A DNA stretch of 64,000 nt from an uncultured Lachnospiraceae bacterium (GCA_900316075.1 ONBT01000004.1:62001-126000); one strand, 5' to 3'. Shown: positions 1 through 8,501, numbered from the stretch's first letter. A program made the numbers and translations. The notes: a model not told the origin generated them from the sequence alone.

Positions 1-2
1 AG

Positions 3-686
3 GAGAAGAAAAAGAAGAAAGACAAGAAGGGAAAGAAGGACAAGAAGGAAGACGACAAGGCCAAGGCCGAGGCGAAGAAGGCCAAGGCGGAAGCCGCCGC
101 CAAGAAGAAGGCGGCAAAGGAAGCGGCCAAGGCCAAGAAGCTGGCGGGAAAGGAAGCTGATACATCTCCGGTCGTTCCTATAAAGGTCCTGGCGGTATTT
201 GTCGTCTTTGCCATCTCTGTCATCCTTCTCTACAGGGTCTTCCAGGGGGCCATCACCTACCGGACCGGCCTGAATGCCGCCTTGAAGGACTTCAATGACG
301 GAAATTACGTAGAAGCTTACGGGGCCCTGTCGACTATGGAACTCAAGGAAGACGACCAGGCCAATCTCGACAAAGCTACGGTTCTGGCCCTGCTTGATAC
401 CCGCTACCGCCAGTATTCGGTTGACATGAAGGCGAAGAAGTACGAGATGGCCCTTTCGAACCTCATCATCGGAACCATCGCCTATGAGGACAACCGTGAG
501 TATGCAGCCTCCCTCGGCGTGCCGGACGAGTTCGATGCTCTGGGCACCCAGATTGAGCAGCAGCTAAGTGACCAGTTCGGGCTCAGCCCCGACGAGGCGC
601 GGGAACTATACAATATACGGACGCGGAGAGACTTCTCGGCCAAAATACATCAGATCCTTGTGGACCTCAATCTGATTGGAGGATGA
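3..686 (+). CDS. Lys/Ala-rich single-pass membrane protein, N-terminus cut by window
   Basis: The reading frame is open from the first bases of the window, so the gene starts upstream. The visible 227 residues begin with about 55 residues made almost only of Lys, Ala, Glu and Asp. One hydrophobic segment follows (visible residues about 62-80), then a soluble tail of about 145 residues. The topology suggests a charged cytoplasmic head, one membrane anchor and an extracytoplasmic domain. The tail start (DFNDGNYVEAYGAL) looks like a TPR-type helix pair, but I cannot assign a family. The stop codon lies just ahead of the hisH start, and the hisH ribosome binding site sits inside this gene, so the two are probably co-transcribed. 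Function unknown. Confidence 0.7.
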   Translation, partial: EKKKKKDKKGKKDKKEDDKAKAEAKKAKAEAAAKKKAAKEAAKAKKLAGKEADTSPVVPIKVLAVFVVFAISVILLYRVFQGAITYRTGLNAALKDFNDGNYVEAYGALSTMELKEDDQANLDKATVLALLDTRYRQYSVDMKAKKYEMALSNLIIGTIAYEDNREYAASLGVPDEFDALGTQIEQQLSDQFGLSPDEARELYNIRTRRDFSAKIHQILVDLNLIGG

Positions 687-687
687 T

Positions 688-1296
688 ATGATAGCTATCA
701 TCGACTATGATGCCGGGAACATCCGCTCCGTTGAAAAGGCCTGCCGGTACCTGGGCGAGGAGCCGGTGATTACCCGGGAGGCTTCGGAGATTGAGAAGGC
801 GGACCATGTGATTCTGCCCGGGGTCGGCGCTTTCGGGGACTGCATGGACCACCTCAGGAAATACGGCCTCATAGATGTCATCAAAGATGTTACAGCGAAG
901 GAAATCCCCTTTCTCGGCATCTGCCTGGGCCTGCAGCTTCTCTACCCGGCGAGCGAAGAGAGCCCGGGAGCTGAAGGCCTTTCGATTCTTCAGGGGACCA
1001 TCACAAGAATTCCGGATTACCCCGGTCTCAAGGTTCCGAACATTGGCTGGAATTCCTGCGAGCTCATGAACGACGGCCGTCTTTTCAAAGGCATTGCGGA
1101 CCAGCCCTTTTTCTACTTCGTCCATTCCTACTTCCTGACAGCGGCGGACAAGAGTACAGTCCGGGCGCAGATTGAGTACGGAGGGACCCGGATTGATGCC
1201 TCCGTAGAGGCCGGGAATACCTTTGCCTGTCAGTTCCACCCGGAAAAGAGCGGGGAGACGGGGCTTGCGGTACTGAAGAACTTCCTGGAGGTCTGA
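688..1296 (+). CDS. hisH: Imidazole glycerol phosphate synthase, glutamine amidotransferase subunit
   Basis: HisH hydrolyses glutamine and passes ammonia to HisF, which makes imidazole glycerol phosphate and AICAR in histidine biosynthesis. The 202-residue protein has the class I amidotransferase nucleophile in GICLGLQLL (Cys79) and the His184/Glu186 pair in CQFHPEKSG. It opens with [14 protein letters not shown], typical of the family. The ATG at 688 is preferred over the in-frame TTG at 676 because GGAGG lies 5-10 bases ahead of it. hisF follows after 4 bases. The other his genes are not in the window. Confidence 0.97.
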   Translation: MIAIIDYDAGNIRSVEKACRYLGEEPVITREASEIEKADHVILPGVGAFGDCMDHLRKYGLIDVIKDVTAKEIPFLGICLGLQLLYPASEESPGAEGLSILQGTITRIPDYPGLKVPNIGWNSCELMNDGRLFKGIADQPFFYFVHSYFLTAADKSTVRAQIEYGGTRIDASVEAGNTFACQFHPEKSGETGLAVLKNFLEV

Positions 1297-1300
1297 TTCC

Positions 1301-2059
1301 ATGTATACGAAACGCATTATCCCCTGCCTGGACTGCAAGGACGGGCGGGTTGTGAAGGGGGTCAATTTCGTCAACTTCCGGGACGCCGGGGATCCGGTGG
1401 AGGTGGCGGCGGCCTATGATAAGGCCGGGGCCGACGAGGTGGTCTTCCTGGATATTACGGCGTCGAGTGACCACCGGAATACTGCGGTGGAGCTGGCGAG
1501 CCGCGTGGCGAGCCGTCTCTTCATTCCCTTCACGGTCGGGGGCGGCATCCGGTCAGTCGAGGACTTCCGGGCCATTCTTCGGGAGGGGGCCGACAAGGTT
1601 TCCGTCAATTCCGCAGCCATTGAGCGGCCGGAGCTCATTTCCGAGGCGGCCGACAAGTTCGGCAGCCAGTGCGTGACCGTGGCCATCGATGCGAAGAAAA
1701 AAAGTGACGGCCGCTGGACCGTATACAAGAACGGGGGCCGGATTGATGTGGGCCTCGACGCGGTCGAGTGGGCGATGAAGGCTGAGAAGCTTGGGGCCGG
1801 GGAAATCCTCCTTACCTCCATGGACGGGGACGGGACGAAGGACGGCTACGACATAGGACTGACAAAAGCCATCACGGACGCCGTGAAGATTCCGGTCATT
1901 GCCTCCGGCGGGGCCGGGAAGAAGGAGGACTTCGCAGAGGTCTTCGAAAAGGCCCATGCGGATGCGGCCCTGGCAGCCAGCCTCTTTCACTTCAACGAGC
2001 TGCCGATTGCTGAACTCAAACAATACCTGCGGACAAGTGGAATTCCGGTCCGCCTGTGA
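1301..2059 (+). CDS. hisF: Imidazole glycerol phosphate synthase, cyclase subunit
   Basis: HisF is the TIM-barrel cyclase that joins ammonia from HisH to PRFAR. All 252 residues are present, the usual family length. The catalytic Asp pair is visible: Asp11 in PCLDCKDG and Asp130 in [11 protein letters not shown]. Phosphate-binding loops occur at FTVGGGIRS and IASGGAGK. It sits 4 bases after hisH, so translation is probably coupled and the pair forms the heterodimer. A palindromic AT-rich element and a terminator hairpin follow the stop. Confidence 0.97.
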   Translation: MYTKRIIPCLDCKDGRVVKGVNFVNFRDAGDPVEVAAAYDKAGADEVVFLDITASSDHRNTAVELASRVASRLFIPFTVGGGIRSVEDFRAILREGADKVSVNSAAIERPELISEAADKFGSQCVTVAIDAKKKSDGRWTVYKNGGRIDVGLDAVEWAMKAEKLGAGEILLTSMDGDGTKDGYDIGLTKAITDAVKIPVIASGGAGKKEDFAEVFEKAHADAALAASLFHFNELPIAELKQYLRTSGIPVRL

Positions 2060-2061
2060 GA

Positions 2062-2086
2062 TTTATATTAGTATTATAATGTAAAA
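2062..2086. repeat. Copy of interspersed AT-rich palindrome, both arms
   Basis: TTTATATTAG and TAATGTAAAA arms face each other directly after the hisF stop and just before the terminator hairpin. This is one of about a dozen related copies in the window. Confidence 0.6.
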
Positions 2087-2090
2087 CAAG

Positions 2091-2126
2091 AAGTCCGGAC
2101 GGCCTTTTCGGTATCCGGACTTTTTT
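2091..2126 (+). terminator. Rho-independent terminator after hisF
   Basis: AAGTCCGGA (2091-2099) pairs perfectly with TCCGGACTT (2114-2122), followed by a run of T to 2126. The ung ribosome binding site starts right after it. Confidence 0.85.
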
Positions 2127-2139
2127 GAGGAGAAGACAT

Positions 2140-2823
2140 ATGCTGCCCGGACTGCCCGAGGACTGGTGGAAGGCACTTTCCGCCGAATTTACGAAACCCT
2201 ATTTCAGCGCCCTCTGCGAGAGGCTGGAGGAGGAGTACAAAAGCCACACCATCTACCCGCCCCGGGAAGACCTCTTTTCCGCCTTCCGGGAGACCCCGGT
2301 CAACGAGGTCAAGGTCGTGATTCTGGGCCAGGACCCCTACCACGAGCCGGGCCAGGCCATGGGCATGTCCTTTTCCGTCCGGCCGGGCGTGAAGGTGCCG
2401 CCTTCCCTGCAGAATATCTACAAGGAAATCGGGGACGAATACGGGGTGGACCCGGGGCCGATGATGGCTTCGGGCGATCTGACCCGGTGGGCGGAGCAGG
2501 GGGTTCTGCTTCTGAACACGGTCCTTACGGTCCGGGCAGGCCAGGCCGGCTCCATGCGGGGAATCGGTTGGGAAACCTTCACTGACGCCGTCATAAATTT
2601 CGTAGACCGCCTGGACCAGCCTGTGGTCTTCCTCCTCTGGGGCCGCGACGCCCGGGCCAAGGCCCCTATGCTAAAAAACCCGGACCACCTGACCCTCGAG
2701 TGTCCCCATCCTTCGCCCTTTTCTGCCCGCTACGGCTTCTTCGGCTGTGGCCATTTCAAGAAGGCCAACGAGTACCTTACGGCTCACGACGCGGCACCGG
2801 TGGAGTGGGTGATGACGGACTGA
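2140..2823 (+). CDS. ung: Uracil-DNA glycosylase, family 1
   Basis: Ung removes uracil from DNA to start base-excision repair. The 227-residue protein carries the family 1 water-activating motif GQDPYH (63-68, Asp65) and the C-terminal HPSPFSARYGFFGCGHF block with His190. Length matches the family. The ATG at 2140 is preferred over an in-frame TTG at 2125 because AGGAGAAG sits just ahead of it and the TTG lies inside the terminator T-run. It starts immediately downstream of the hisF terminator; I could not find a clear promoter of its own. Confidence 0.97.
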   Translation: MLPGLPEDWWKALSAEFTKPYFSALCERLEEEYKSHTIYPPREDLFSAFRETPVNEVKVVILGQDPYHEPGQAMGMSFSVRPGVKVPPSLQNIYKEIGDEYGVDPGPMMASGDLTRWAEQGVLLLNTVLTVRAGQAGSMRGIGWETFTDAVINFVDRLDQPVVFLLWGRDARAKAPMLKNPDHLTLECPHPSPFSARYGFFGCGHFKKANEYLTAHDAAPVEWVMTD

Positions 2824-2918
2824 GAGAGGCGTCCAGGCGCGGCTTTTTTGTCTTCAAAATTTGTGTTAGACAGAAATGTGAAATTTCTAAATCTTTTGCC
2901 TTCGTCTATTCATTTTTC

Positions 2919-2946
2919 TTGATTTTCGACCGAAAGATGTTATGAT
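2919..2946 (+). promoter_or_regulatory. Vegetative promoter of the FliD-like gene
   Basis: TTGATT (2919-2924) and TATGAT (2941-2946) are 16 bases apart, about 40 bases ahead of the start codon of the next gene. Confidence 0.6.
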
Positions 2947-2988
2947 AAAGGTGTTTTATAGGCACATAGATTCAAAGGAGTGATCGCT

Positions 2989-3744
2989 ATGTCGTCTCTT
3001 ACAGTTTCATCCATGGCCGCAAGCGGGAACGGAATCGGTACGCTGCTCGGCTCGACATCCACTTCGGGTTCGAATTCCATCTACTCCCTGCTGGGAGATT
3101 ACAATACCATCAAGAGCGGTTCCTACGGGAAGCTCATGAGTGCCTACTTCTCGAAGATTGAGAGTAGCGACACGAAGAAGTCTTCTGACTCGACTTCGAA
3201 GAAGACGACAGATTTGACGCCGGAGAATGCGACCCTGACCGCCATGAACGACGCCCGGTCCCTTTCGGATTCCGTCGATGCTCTGCAGAAAAAGGGGCTC
3301 TTTGACAAGAAGACTACGACCGACGCGGACGGGAATGAGACGACTTCCTACGATACGGATGCCATCTATTCCGCAGTCAAGGATTTCGTCAACGATTACA
3401 ATGACATGGTAAGCTCCGGCTCGAATTCCTCGACCTCCGGGGTGAAGACGAATACAGCTTCGATGACCGGCCGGACCCAGGCGAACAAGTCCTCCCTTTC
3501 CGCTATCGGAATTTCCGTCAAGTCCGACGGCTCCCTGTCCCTCGACGAGGACGCCTTCAAGAAGTCCGATATGTCGAAGGTGCAGACTCTCTTCGGCAAG
3601 ACCGGCGGCTATGCTTCCATGGTGAAGGTGGACGCCCAGGCCATTGATTACTATGCCCAGAGCGCGATTTCATCCGGCTCCCTGTATAGCTCCAGCGGGT
3701 CCTATACCTTCAATCCTGCTTCGACATTTTCTGTTTTGTCGTAA
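2989..3744 (+). CDS. Ser/Thr-rich protein with FliD C-terminal-like motif
   Basis: The protein has 251 residues, is very rich in Ser, Thr and Asp, and has no signal peptide or membrane segment. Residues about 125-143 (DAIYSAVKDFVNDYNDMV) and 169-210 (LSAIGISVKSDGSLSLDED, then VQTLFG) resemble the C-terminal region of flagellar cap protein FliD, where a conserved LG/GI-x-x-x-DG-x-L-x-L-D stretch precedes V-x-x-LF. No flagellar gene lies nearby. The start follows AAGGAG at 2976-2981; an upstream GTG at 2980 overlaps that site and is less likely. It has its own promoter and terminator, so it is monocistronic. It could be an orphan surface filament or cap-like protein; the role is unproven. Confidence 0.65.
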   Translation: MSSLTVSSMAASGNGIGTLLGSTSTSGSNSIYSLLGDYNTIKSGSYGKLMSAYFSKIESSDTKKSSDSTSKKTTDLTPENATLTAMNDARSLSDSVDALQKKGLFDKKTTTDADGNETTSYDTDAIYSAVKDFVNDYNDMVSSGSNSSTSGVKTNTASMTGRTQANKSSLSAIGISVKSDGSLSLDEDAFKKSDMSKVQTLFGKTGGYASMVKVDAQAIDYYAQSAISSGSLYSSSGSYTFNPASTFSVLS

Positions 3745-3766
3745 ATTCATATATGATATAATGCAA

Positions 3767-3806
3767 CCCGGCAGCCGCGTTTGGTGACTGCCGGGCTTTT
3801 CTTTTG
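3767..3806 (+). terminator. Terminator after the FliD-like gene
   Basis: CCCGGCAG (3767-3774) pairs with CTGCCGGG (3788-3795), then CTTTTCTTTT. A TATAAT at 3757-3762 lies directly upstream with a TTGTCG 15 bases before it, so a promoter reading into this hairpin is also possible. Confidence 0.8.
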
Positions 3807-3914
3807 CAGGCTTGCGGGAATGCTGTTGAAATGACAGCCCCAGGGCTCTGCAGCGGGCATTTCTTTTTTGCCCGGTTCACTTCAGCAATTTCAATCAAGG
3901 TCAGGAGGTCAGTC

Positions 3915-4628
3915 GTGGAGCTTCACTCACTCGGGAAGGAATTGTCCGGCAACAGTTATCCGGGCAGGGGAATCGTCATCGGAGAATCAGCGGACGGGAA
4001 GTACGCAGTTACCGCCTATTTCATCATGGGCCGGAGCGGAAATTCCAGGAACCGCGTCTTTGTGGAGGAAGGCGAAGGTATCCGGACAGAAGCTTTTGAT
4101 CCTTCGAAGCTGGAAGACCCCTCCCTTATTATCTATGCACCGGTACGGGTACTCGGAAATGACACGATTGTGACGAACGGGGACCAGACGGATACGATTT
4201 ACGAGGGCCTGCAGGCCGGGAAGTGCTTCATGGGCGCCCAGAAGTCCCGGACCTTTGAGCCGGACGCTCCGAATTATACCCCCCGGATTTCCGGAGACCT
4301 TCATGTGGAGGACGGGAAGTATTCCTACAAGCTTTCCATCCTGAAGTCCGCCGACGGCCGGCCGGAGTGCACTGAGCGCCAGCTCTTCGTATATGACACC
4401 CCCTTTGCCGGAGAAGGACATTTCATCCACACCTATCAGGGGGACGGAAACCCGCTTCCTTCCTTCGAAGGGGAGCCGACCCGGGTGGATATCGCCGGAA
4501 ATATCGATGAGTTTACGGATCTTGTGTGGACGAATCTCAATAGCGACAACAAGGTTTCCCTCTTTGTCCGCTTCATCGATATCGCGACGGGCAGGTATGA
4601 GACCCGGATTGTCAACAAGAACAAGTGA
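3915..4628 (+). CDS. purO: PurO-type IMP cyclohydrolase
   Basis: The sequence matches the IMP cyclohydrolase family first known from archaea (PurO), which closes FAICAR to IMP, the last step of purine synthesis. Family-like blocks are the N-terminal YPGRGIVIGES with AYFIMGRSGNSRNRVF, and the central TNGDQTDTIYEG. The start is set to GTG 3915, six bases after AGGAGG (3903-3908), giving 237 residues; the longer frame from 3804 begins inside the preceding terminator region. The gene is 12 bases ahead of a stand-alone AICAR formyltransferase, which supplies the substrate. This replaces the bifunctional PurH of most bacteria. Family recognition is from memory of conserved blocks. Confidence 0.85.
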   Translation: MELHSLGKELSGNSYPGRGIVIGESADGKYAVTAYFIMGRSGNSRNRVFVEEGEGIRTEAFDPSKLEDPSLIIYAPVRVLGNDTIVTNGDQTDTIYEGLQAGKCFMGAQKSRTFEPDAPNYTPRISGDLHVEDGKYSYKLSILKSADGRPECTERQLFVYDTPFAGEGHFIHTYQGDGNPLPSFEGEPTRVDIAGNIDEFTDLVWTNLNSDNKVSLFVRFIDIATGRYETRIVNKNK

Positions 4629-4640
4629 GAGGAGAAGAAA

Positions 4641-5819
4641 ATGAAGGAACTGGAACTCAAATACGGCTGCAACCCCAACCAGAAGCCGTCGCGCATTTTC
4701 ATGGAAGACGGAAGTGAGCTGCCGGTCAAGGTCTTAAATGGCCGGCCCGGCTACATCAACTTCCTCGATGCCTTCAACGGCTGGCAGCTGGTTTCGGAAC
4801 TCAAGAAGGCGACCGGCCTTCCTGCCGCAACCTCCTTTAAGCACGTGTCTCCGGCCGGGGCAGCCGTAGGCCTTCCTCTTTCGGAGATTGAGCGGAAAAT
4901 CTACTGGGTGGATGAGGACGCACAGCTGACCCCGCTGGCCAACGCCTACGCCCGGGCCCGGGGAGCGGACCGCATGTCTTCCTTCGGTGACTTCATTTCC
5001 CTGTCCGATGTCTGCGACGATGCTACGGCGAAGCTCATCCGCCACGAGGTAAGTGACGGCATCATCGCGCCAGGCTATACGGACGAGGCCTTTGCCATTC
5101 TGAAGGAGAAGAAGAAGGGCAATTACAATATCATCGAAATCGACCCTTCCTATGTGCCGGCCCAGCTGGAGCGGAAGCAGGTCTTCGGCATTACCTTCGA
5201 GCAGGGCAGGAATGAGCTTCATATCGGTCCTGACTTCTTTGACAATATCGTCACGAAAAATAAAGACCTCCCGGAGGAGGCCAAGCGGGACCTGGCCATT
5301 TCCATGATCACCCTGAAATATACCCAGTCGAACTCCGTCTGCTACGTTAAGGGCGGCCAGGCCATCGGCATCGGGGCTGGCCAGCAGTCCCGGATTCACT
5401 GCACCCGCCTTGCGGGCTCCAAGGCGGATAACTGGTACCTGCGCCAGAGCCCCCAGGTTCTGAATCTTCCCTTCAAGGACGAAATCGGCCGGCCCGACCG
5501 GGACAATGCGATTGACGTCTATATCGGCGCCACGCCCGAGGATGTCCTCGCTGACGGGGCCTGGGAGCGGGTATTTACGAAGAAGCCCGACGCTTTCACG
5601 GACGCTGACAAGAAGGCCTGGCTTGCGACCGAGAAGGACGTTTCCCTGGGGTCCGATGCCTTCTTCCCCTTCGGAGACAATATCGAGCGGGCCGAGCGGT
5701 CCGGTGTCAAGTACGTGGCCCAGCCCGGCGGCTCCATCCGTGACCAGCAGGTCATCGACACCTGCGACCGTTTCGGCATGGTCATGGCCTTCACCGGAAT
5801 CCGCCTGTTCCACCATTGA
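4641..5819 (+). CDS. purH: AICAR formyltransferase, single-domain PurH
   Basis: This enzyme transfers a formyl group from 10-formyl-tetrahydrofolate to AICAR, making FAICAR. The 392 residues correspond to the formyltransferase half of PurH; the MGS-like IMP cyclohydrolase domain that normally precedes it is absent. The catalytic Lys-His pair is visible in SFKHVSPAGAAVG (Lys67-His68), where standard PurH has KHANPCG. Further family blocks are KYTQSNSVCYVKGGQAIGI and the C-terminal AQPGGSIRDQQVIDTCD. A GAGGAGAAG site precedes the ATG. It is co-transcribed with purO, so the two genes together cover the last two steps to IMP. Confidence 0.93.
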   Translation: MKELELKYGCNPNQKPSRIFMEDGSELPVKVLNGRPGYINFLDAFNGWQLVSELKKATGLPAATSFKHVSPAGAAVGLPLSEIERKIYWVDEDAQLTPLANAYARARGADRMSSFGDFISLSDVCDDATAKLIRHEVSDGIIAPGYTDEAFAILKEKKKGNYNIIEIDPSYVPAQLERKQVFGITFEQGRNELHIGPDFFDNIVTKNKDLPEEAKRDLAISMITLKYTQSNSVCYVKGGQAIGIGAGQQSRIHCTRLAGSKADNWYLRQSPQVLNLPFKDEIGRPDRDNAIDVYIGATPEDVLADGAWERVFTKKPDAFTDADKKAWLATEKDVSLGSDAFFPFGDNIERAERSGVKYVAQPGGSIRDQQVIDTCDRFGMVMAFTGIRLFHH

Positions 5820-5823
5820 AATA

Positions 5824-7095
5824 TCAGATTTTCAGTACTTTTCGGGAAGCCTCGCGTCTGCGGGGCTTTCCGTTTTTGCTTGTGAGAATAATATTGTAGA
5901 GGTCGTTTGCAAATATGTCTTTCTGAAGGCAAGCAGCGGCATCTTCTGACAGTTCGTTTACTGCGTTTTCTGACAGGGAGCAAAAGACGGGGAATAAAAT
6001 TTTCCCAAGCAGCCCGGCTCCGATATCGTTCATGGCCAGCACATGGATGTAGGGAGCATAGTTACATTTCCGGAGGCTGGCGCAGGCCTCATCCGTGATG
6101 CCGAGAACGAGGTGGAGGAGGGCGCGCCGGAGGCGCGAGCGGGTGTAGTTTCTGGTATCCAGAAGTTCTGCAAATTCAGTGAAGTCGGTGAAATCCTCCC
6201 GCTTTTTCAGGATGCGATTGGCCAGATCGGTATCAATATCGGAGGAAATTGTCAGATCCGGCACTGAATATAGTTTTTCATGAAGGAGCATGGAGATGTC
6301 ATCCGGGAAGACCAGGGCATTTTTCCCGGCGCCTTCGGACAAGGCATTAAAGGAAGCGGAAGGCAGGAACTCCTTCAGATTCTCTATATTCTGTCCCTCA
6401 GCCAGATGCTTTCGAATGGCGGTTGCTGAAGAAATATTTTCAGAAATAATATCGGTTGAATTGTGATCAGCGCCAATTCTTTTGACGGAATGGAAAGATT
6501 TTTTCTGCCCGGATTCCATCAGTGTTTTCACATACAGGATACCCAACAGGTCATTAGGATTGCTGAAAATAGAGGCGTCTGCCCCGCAGGCCGCAGCGGC
6601 TTTTGCCATGGCGGCCGGGTAGGAGAGACCGGTTTTCAGGTCTTCATTCAGGACCGTCTTGAATTCGGGCGGTTCGTCAAGAAGAAGGCGGGCAGCGCGC
6701 TCGATAGCGTCTTCGTCCCCGCTTTCAGAGCCGAAGACCAGGTCCGTCACGACTCCGGTCGCAAGCAGGGTGCTGACGCCAGTCTTTGCGAAGACTTCCG
6801 CATTGGCCGTGGCGCCGAGGACCGGGAGTTCAATTACGAGATCGGCGCCGGCGCGAGCCTGACTATGGCCTGAAGCGGTACTTCCGGAGGAGGCGAGCGC
6901 CGGAACCCCCGTCCCAAGGGCTGTAATGGCCCGGGTGTATTTGTCCAGAATTGCGGGCTCACCCCGCTGGACGAAGTTCCCGCTCATGCAGACGACTACT
7001 GCGTCGGCGCCGAGATTTTCATGGCAGAACTTTATGATTCTTTCATGCCCCGTGTGCAGGGGATTGAATTCAGCGACGATTCCGGCGACCTTCAT
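5824..7095 (-). CDS. tmcAL: tRNA(Met) cytidine acetate ligase
   Basis: TmcAL (YlbM family) uses acetate and ATP to make N4-acetylcytidine at the wobble base of elongator tRNA-Met. The nucleotidyltransferase fold shows at the N-terminus: GIVAEFNPLHTGH with HTGH (14-17), then SGNFVQRGEPAILDKYTR (38-55). GADLVIELP follows, but only after about 20 extra residues (roughly 61-81, Ala/Ser/Gly-rich) that the family usually lacks. The ATG at 7095 is chosen because AGGAGG precedes it and MKVAGIVAEFNP is the family start, giving 423 residues. It is divergent from ackA and convergent with purH. Use of acetate fits the ackA neighbourhood. Confidence 0.92.
   Translation of the reverse strand: MKVAGIVAEFNPLHTGHERIIKFCHENLGADAVVVCMSGNFVQRGEPAILDKYTRAITALGTGVPALASSGSTASGHSQARAGADLVIELPVLGATANAEVFAKTGVSTLLATGVVTDLVFGSESGDEDAIERAARLLLDEPPEFKTVLNEDLKTGLSYPAAMAKAAAACGADASIFSNPNDLLGILYVKTLMESGQKKSFHSVKRIGADHNSTDIISENISSATAIRKHLAEGQNIENLKEFLPSASFNALSEGAGKNALVFPDDISMLLHEKLYSVPDLTISSDIDTDLANRILKKREDFTDFTEFAELLDTRNYTRSRLRRALLHLVLGITDEACASLRKCNYAPYIHVLAMNDIGAGLLGKILFPVFCSLSENAVNELSEDAAACLQKDIFANDLYNIILTSKNGKPRRREASRKVLKI
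5844..5877 (+). terminator. Terminator of the purO-purH unit, inside the tmcAL 3' end
   Basis: GGGAAGCCTCGC (5844-5855) pairs with GCGGGGCTTTCC (5860-5871) around a GTCT loop, followed by GTTTTT. The hairpin lies within the last codons of the convergent tmcAL gene, so one stretch both encodes that C-terminus and can stop + strand transcription. Confidence 0.75.
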
Positions 7096-7161
7096 GGCAG
7101 ATTTCCTCCTGCTTTCAAGTCTAGCCGAATGGAAAGACAGTTGCAATCGCTCTTTTTTCTC

Positions 7162-7190
7162 TTGAGAAGCGCATACAAATTACCTATAAT
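7162..7190 (+). promoter_or_regulatory. Promoter of ackA
   Basis: TTGAGA (7162-7167), 17-base spacer, TATAAT (7185-7190). The transcript would have a leader of about 115 bases containing a hairpin (TTGCAGAA pairing with TTCTGCAA, about 7226-7254). Confidence 0.8.
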
Positions 7191-7279
7191 ATATGGGCTG
7201 TTTGTCGGGAAACGGCGCTTTTCTTTGCAGAAGGAGAATATTTTTTTCTGCAAGGTCGGAAGGACAGCTGCCCCGGCGG

Positions 7280-7294
7280 TTTATATTAGTCATA
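7280..7294 (+). repeat. Left-arm copy of AT-rich element in the ackA leader
   Basis: TTTATATTAGTCATA is joined directly to AAGGAG, the ackA ribosome binding site. The same join occurs ahead of groEL. Confidence 0.6.
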
Positions 7295-7310
7295 AAGGAG
7301 AAGACACGAA

Positions 7311-8501
7311 ATGAACGTACTCGTCATCAACTGCGGCTCTTCGTCGCTCAAGTATCAGGTCATCGATTCCATCTCGGAGCAGGTGCTCTGCAAGGGCCTC
7401 TGCGAGCGAATCGGCATTGACGGAAGACTGACTTACCAGAAGGCCGGCGGGGAGAAGGAGATTACCGATGCCGCCATGCCCACCCACAAGGAGGCCATTT
7501 CCCTGGTCCTTTCTGCCATTACGAATGAAAAGACCGGGGCTCTGAAGAGCCTTTCCGAAATCGGGGCGGTCGGCCACCGCATCGTGCACGGAGGCGAGAA
7601 GTTCACATCTTCTGTCGTCATCACGGACGAGGTCATCAAGACGGTGGAGGCCTGCAATGACCTGGCTCCCCTCCATAATCCCGCCAATATCATCGGAATC
7701 AACGCCTGCCGGGAGCTGATGCCGAATGTGCCCATGGTCGGCGTCTTCGACACGGCCTTCCATCAGACCATGCCCGAGAAGGCCTATATGTACGCTGTTC
7801 CCTACGAGTACTATCAGAAGTACGGGGTCCGCAAGTACGGCTTCCACGGCACATCTCATTCCTATGTGTCGAAGCGGGCGGCCGAACTCATCGGAAAGCC
7901 CTATGATTCTTTAAAGACCATCGTCTGCCACCTGGGCAACGGGGCTTCCATTACGGCCGTTGACTGCGGCAAGTCTGTGGACACCTCCATGGGCCTTACC
8001 CCTCTCGAGGGCCTTGTCATGGGCACCCGGTCCGGCGATGTGGATGCATCTGTAGTTGAGTTCCTGGCCAATAAGGAGAACATGTCCGTTTCCGAGGTTC
8101 TGAACGTCCTGAACAAGAAGTCCGGCGTTCTTGGTGTTTCTGGCGTTTCAAGTGACTTCCGCGACCTCCTCGACGCCATGGACAAGGGCGACGCTCGCGC
8201 AAGGCTCGCTGTCGACATGTTCGTCTATCGGGTGGCAAAGTACATCGGTGCCTATACCGTAGCCATGAAGGGTGTGGACTGCATTGCCTTCACAGCCGGC
8301 GTCGGCGAGAACAATGGCTACGTCCGTAGTGAGGTCTGCGATTATCTGTCTGTCCTGGGCATCAAGATCGACGAGAAGGCCAACGACTGCCACGGGGTAG
8401 AGCAGAAGATTTCCACTCCCGATTCCAAGGCCTTCGTATATGTCATCCCTACAAATGAAGAGCTTGCTATCGCTCGCGAGACAGTCGCCCTGGTCGGCTG
8501 A
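7311..8501 (+). CDS. ackA: Acetate kinase
   Basis: AckA converts acetyl phosphate and ADP to acetate and ATP, the energy-yielding end of acetate fermentation. The 396 residues are full length. Conserved blocks are [16 protein letters not shown] (Asn7 region), GHRIVHGG, the [10 protein letters not shown] segment with the catalytic Asp, YGFHGTSH, and FTAGVGENN near the C-terminus. AAGGAG precedes the ATG after a leader of about 115 bases. No phosphotransacetylase gene is next to it. It ends 8 bases before the promoter of the yceD-rpmF operon. Confidence 0.97.
   Translation: MNVLVINCGSSSLKYQVIDSISEQVLCKGLCERIGIDGRLTYQKAGGEKEITDAAMPTHKEAISLVLSAITNEKTGALKSLSEIGAVGHRIVHGGEKFTSSVVITDEVIKTVEACNDLAPLHNPANIIGINACRELMPNVPMVGVFDTAFHQTMPEKAYMYAVPYEYYQKYGVRKYGFHGTSHSYVSKRAAELIGKPYDSLKTIVCHLGNGASITAVDCGKSVDTSMGLTPLEGLVMGTRSGDVDASVVEFLANKENMSVSEVLNVLNKKSGVLGVSGVSSDFRDLLDAMDKGDARARLAVDMFVYRVAKYIGAYTVAMKGVDCIAFTAGVGENNGYVRSEVCDYLSVLGIKIDEKANDCHGVEQKISTPDSKAFVYVIPTNEELAIARETVALVG

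Noticed and set aside
3850-3880. CGGGCA/TGCCCG hairpin upstream of purO as a riboswitch
   Set aside because: The stem is short, the rest of the leader has no recognisable purine aptamer core, and the gene's ribosome binding site is not sequestered.
4734-5816. 360-codon open frame opposite the AICAR formyltransferase
   Set aside because: No family-like blocks and no ribosome binding site; the + strand gene has clear catalytic motifs.
7200-7310. ackA leader hairpin as a known riboswitch
   Set aside because: A single simple stem without conserved aptamer features; noted only as leader structure.
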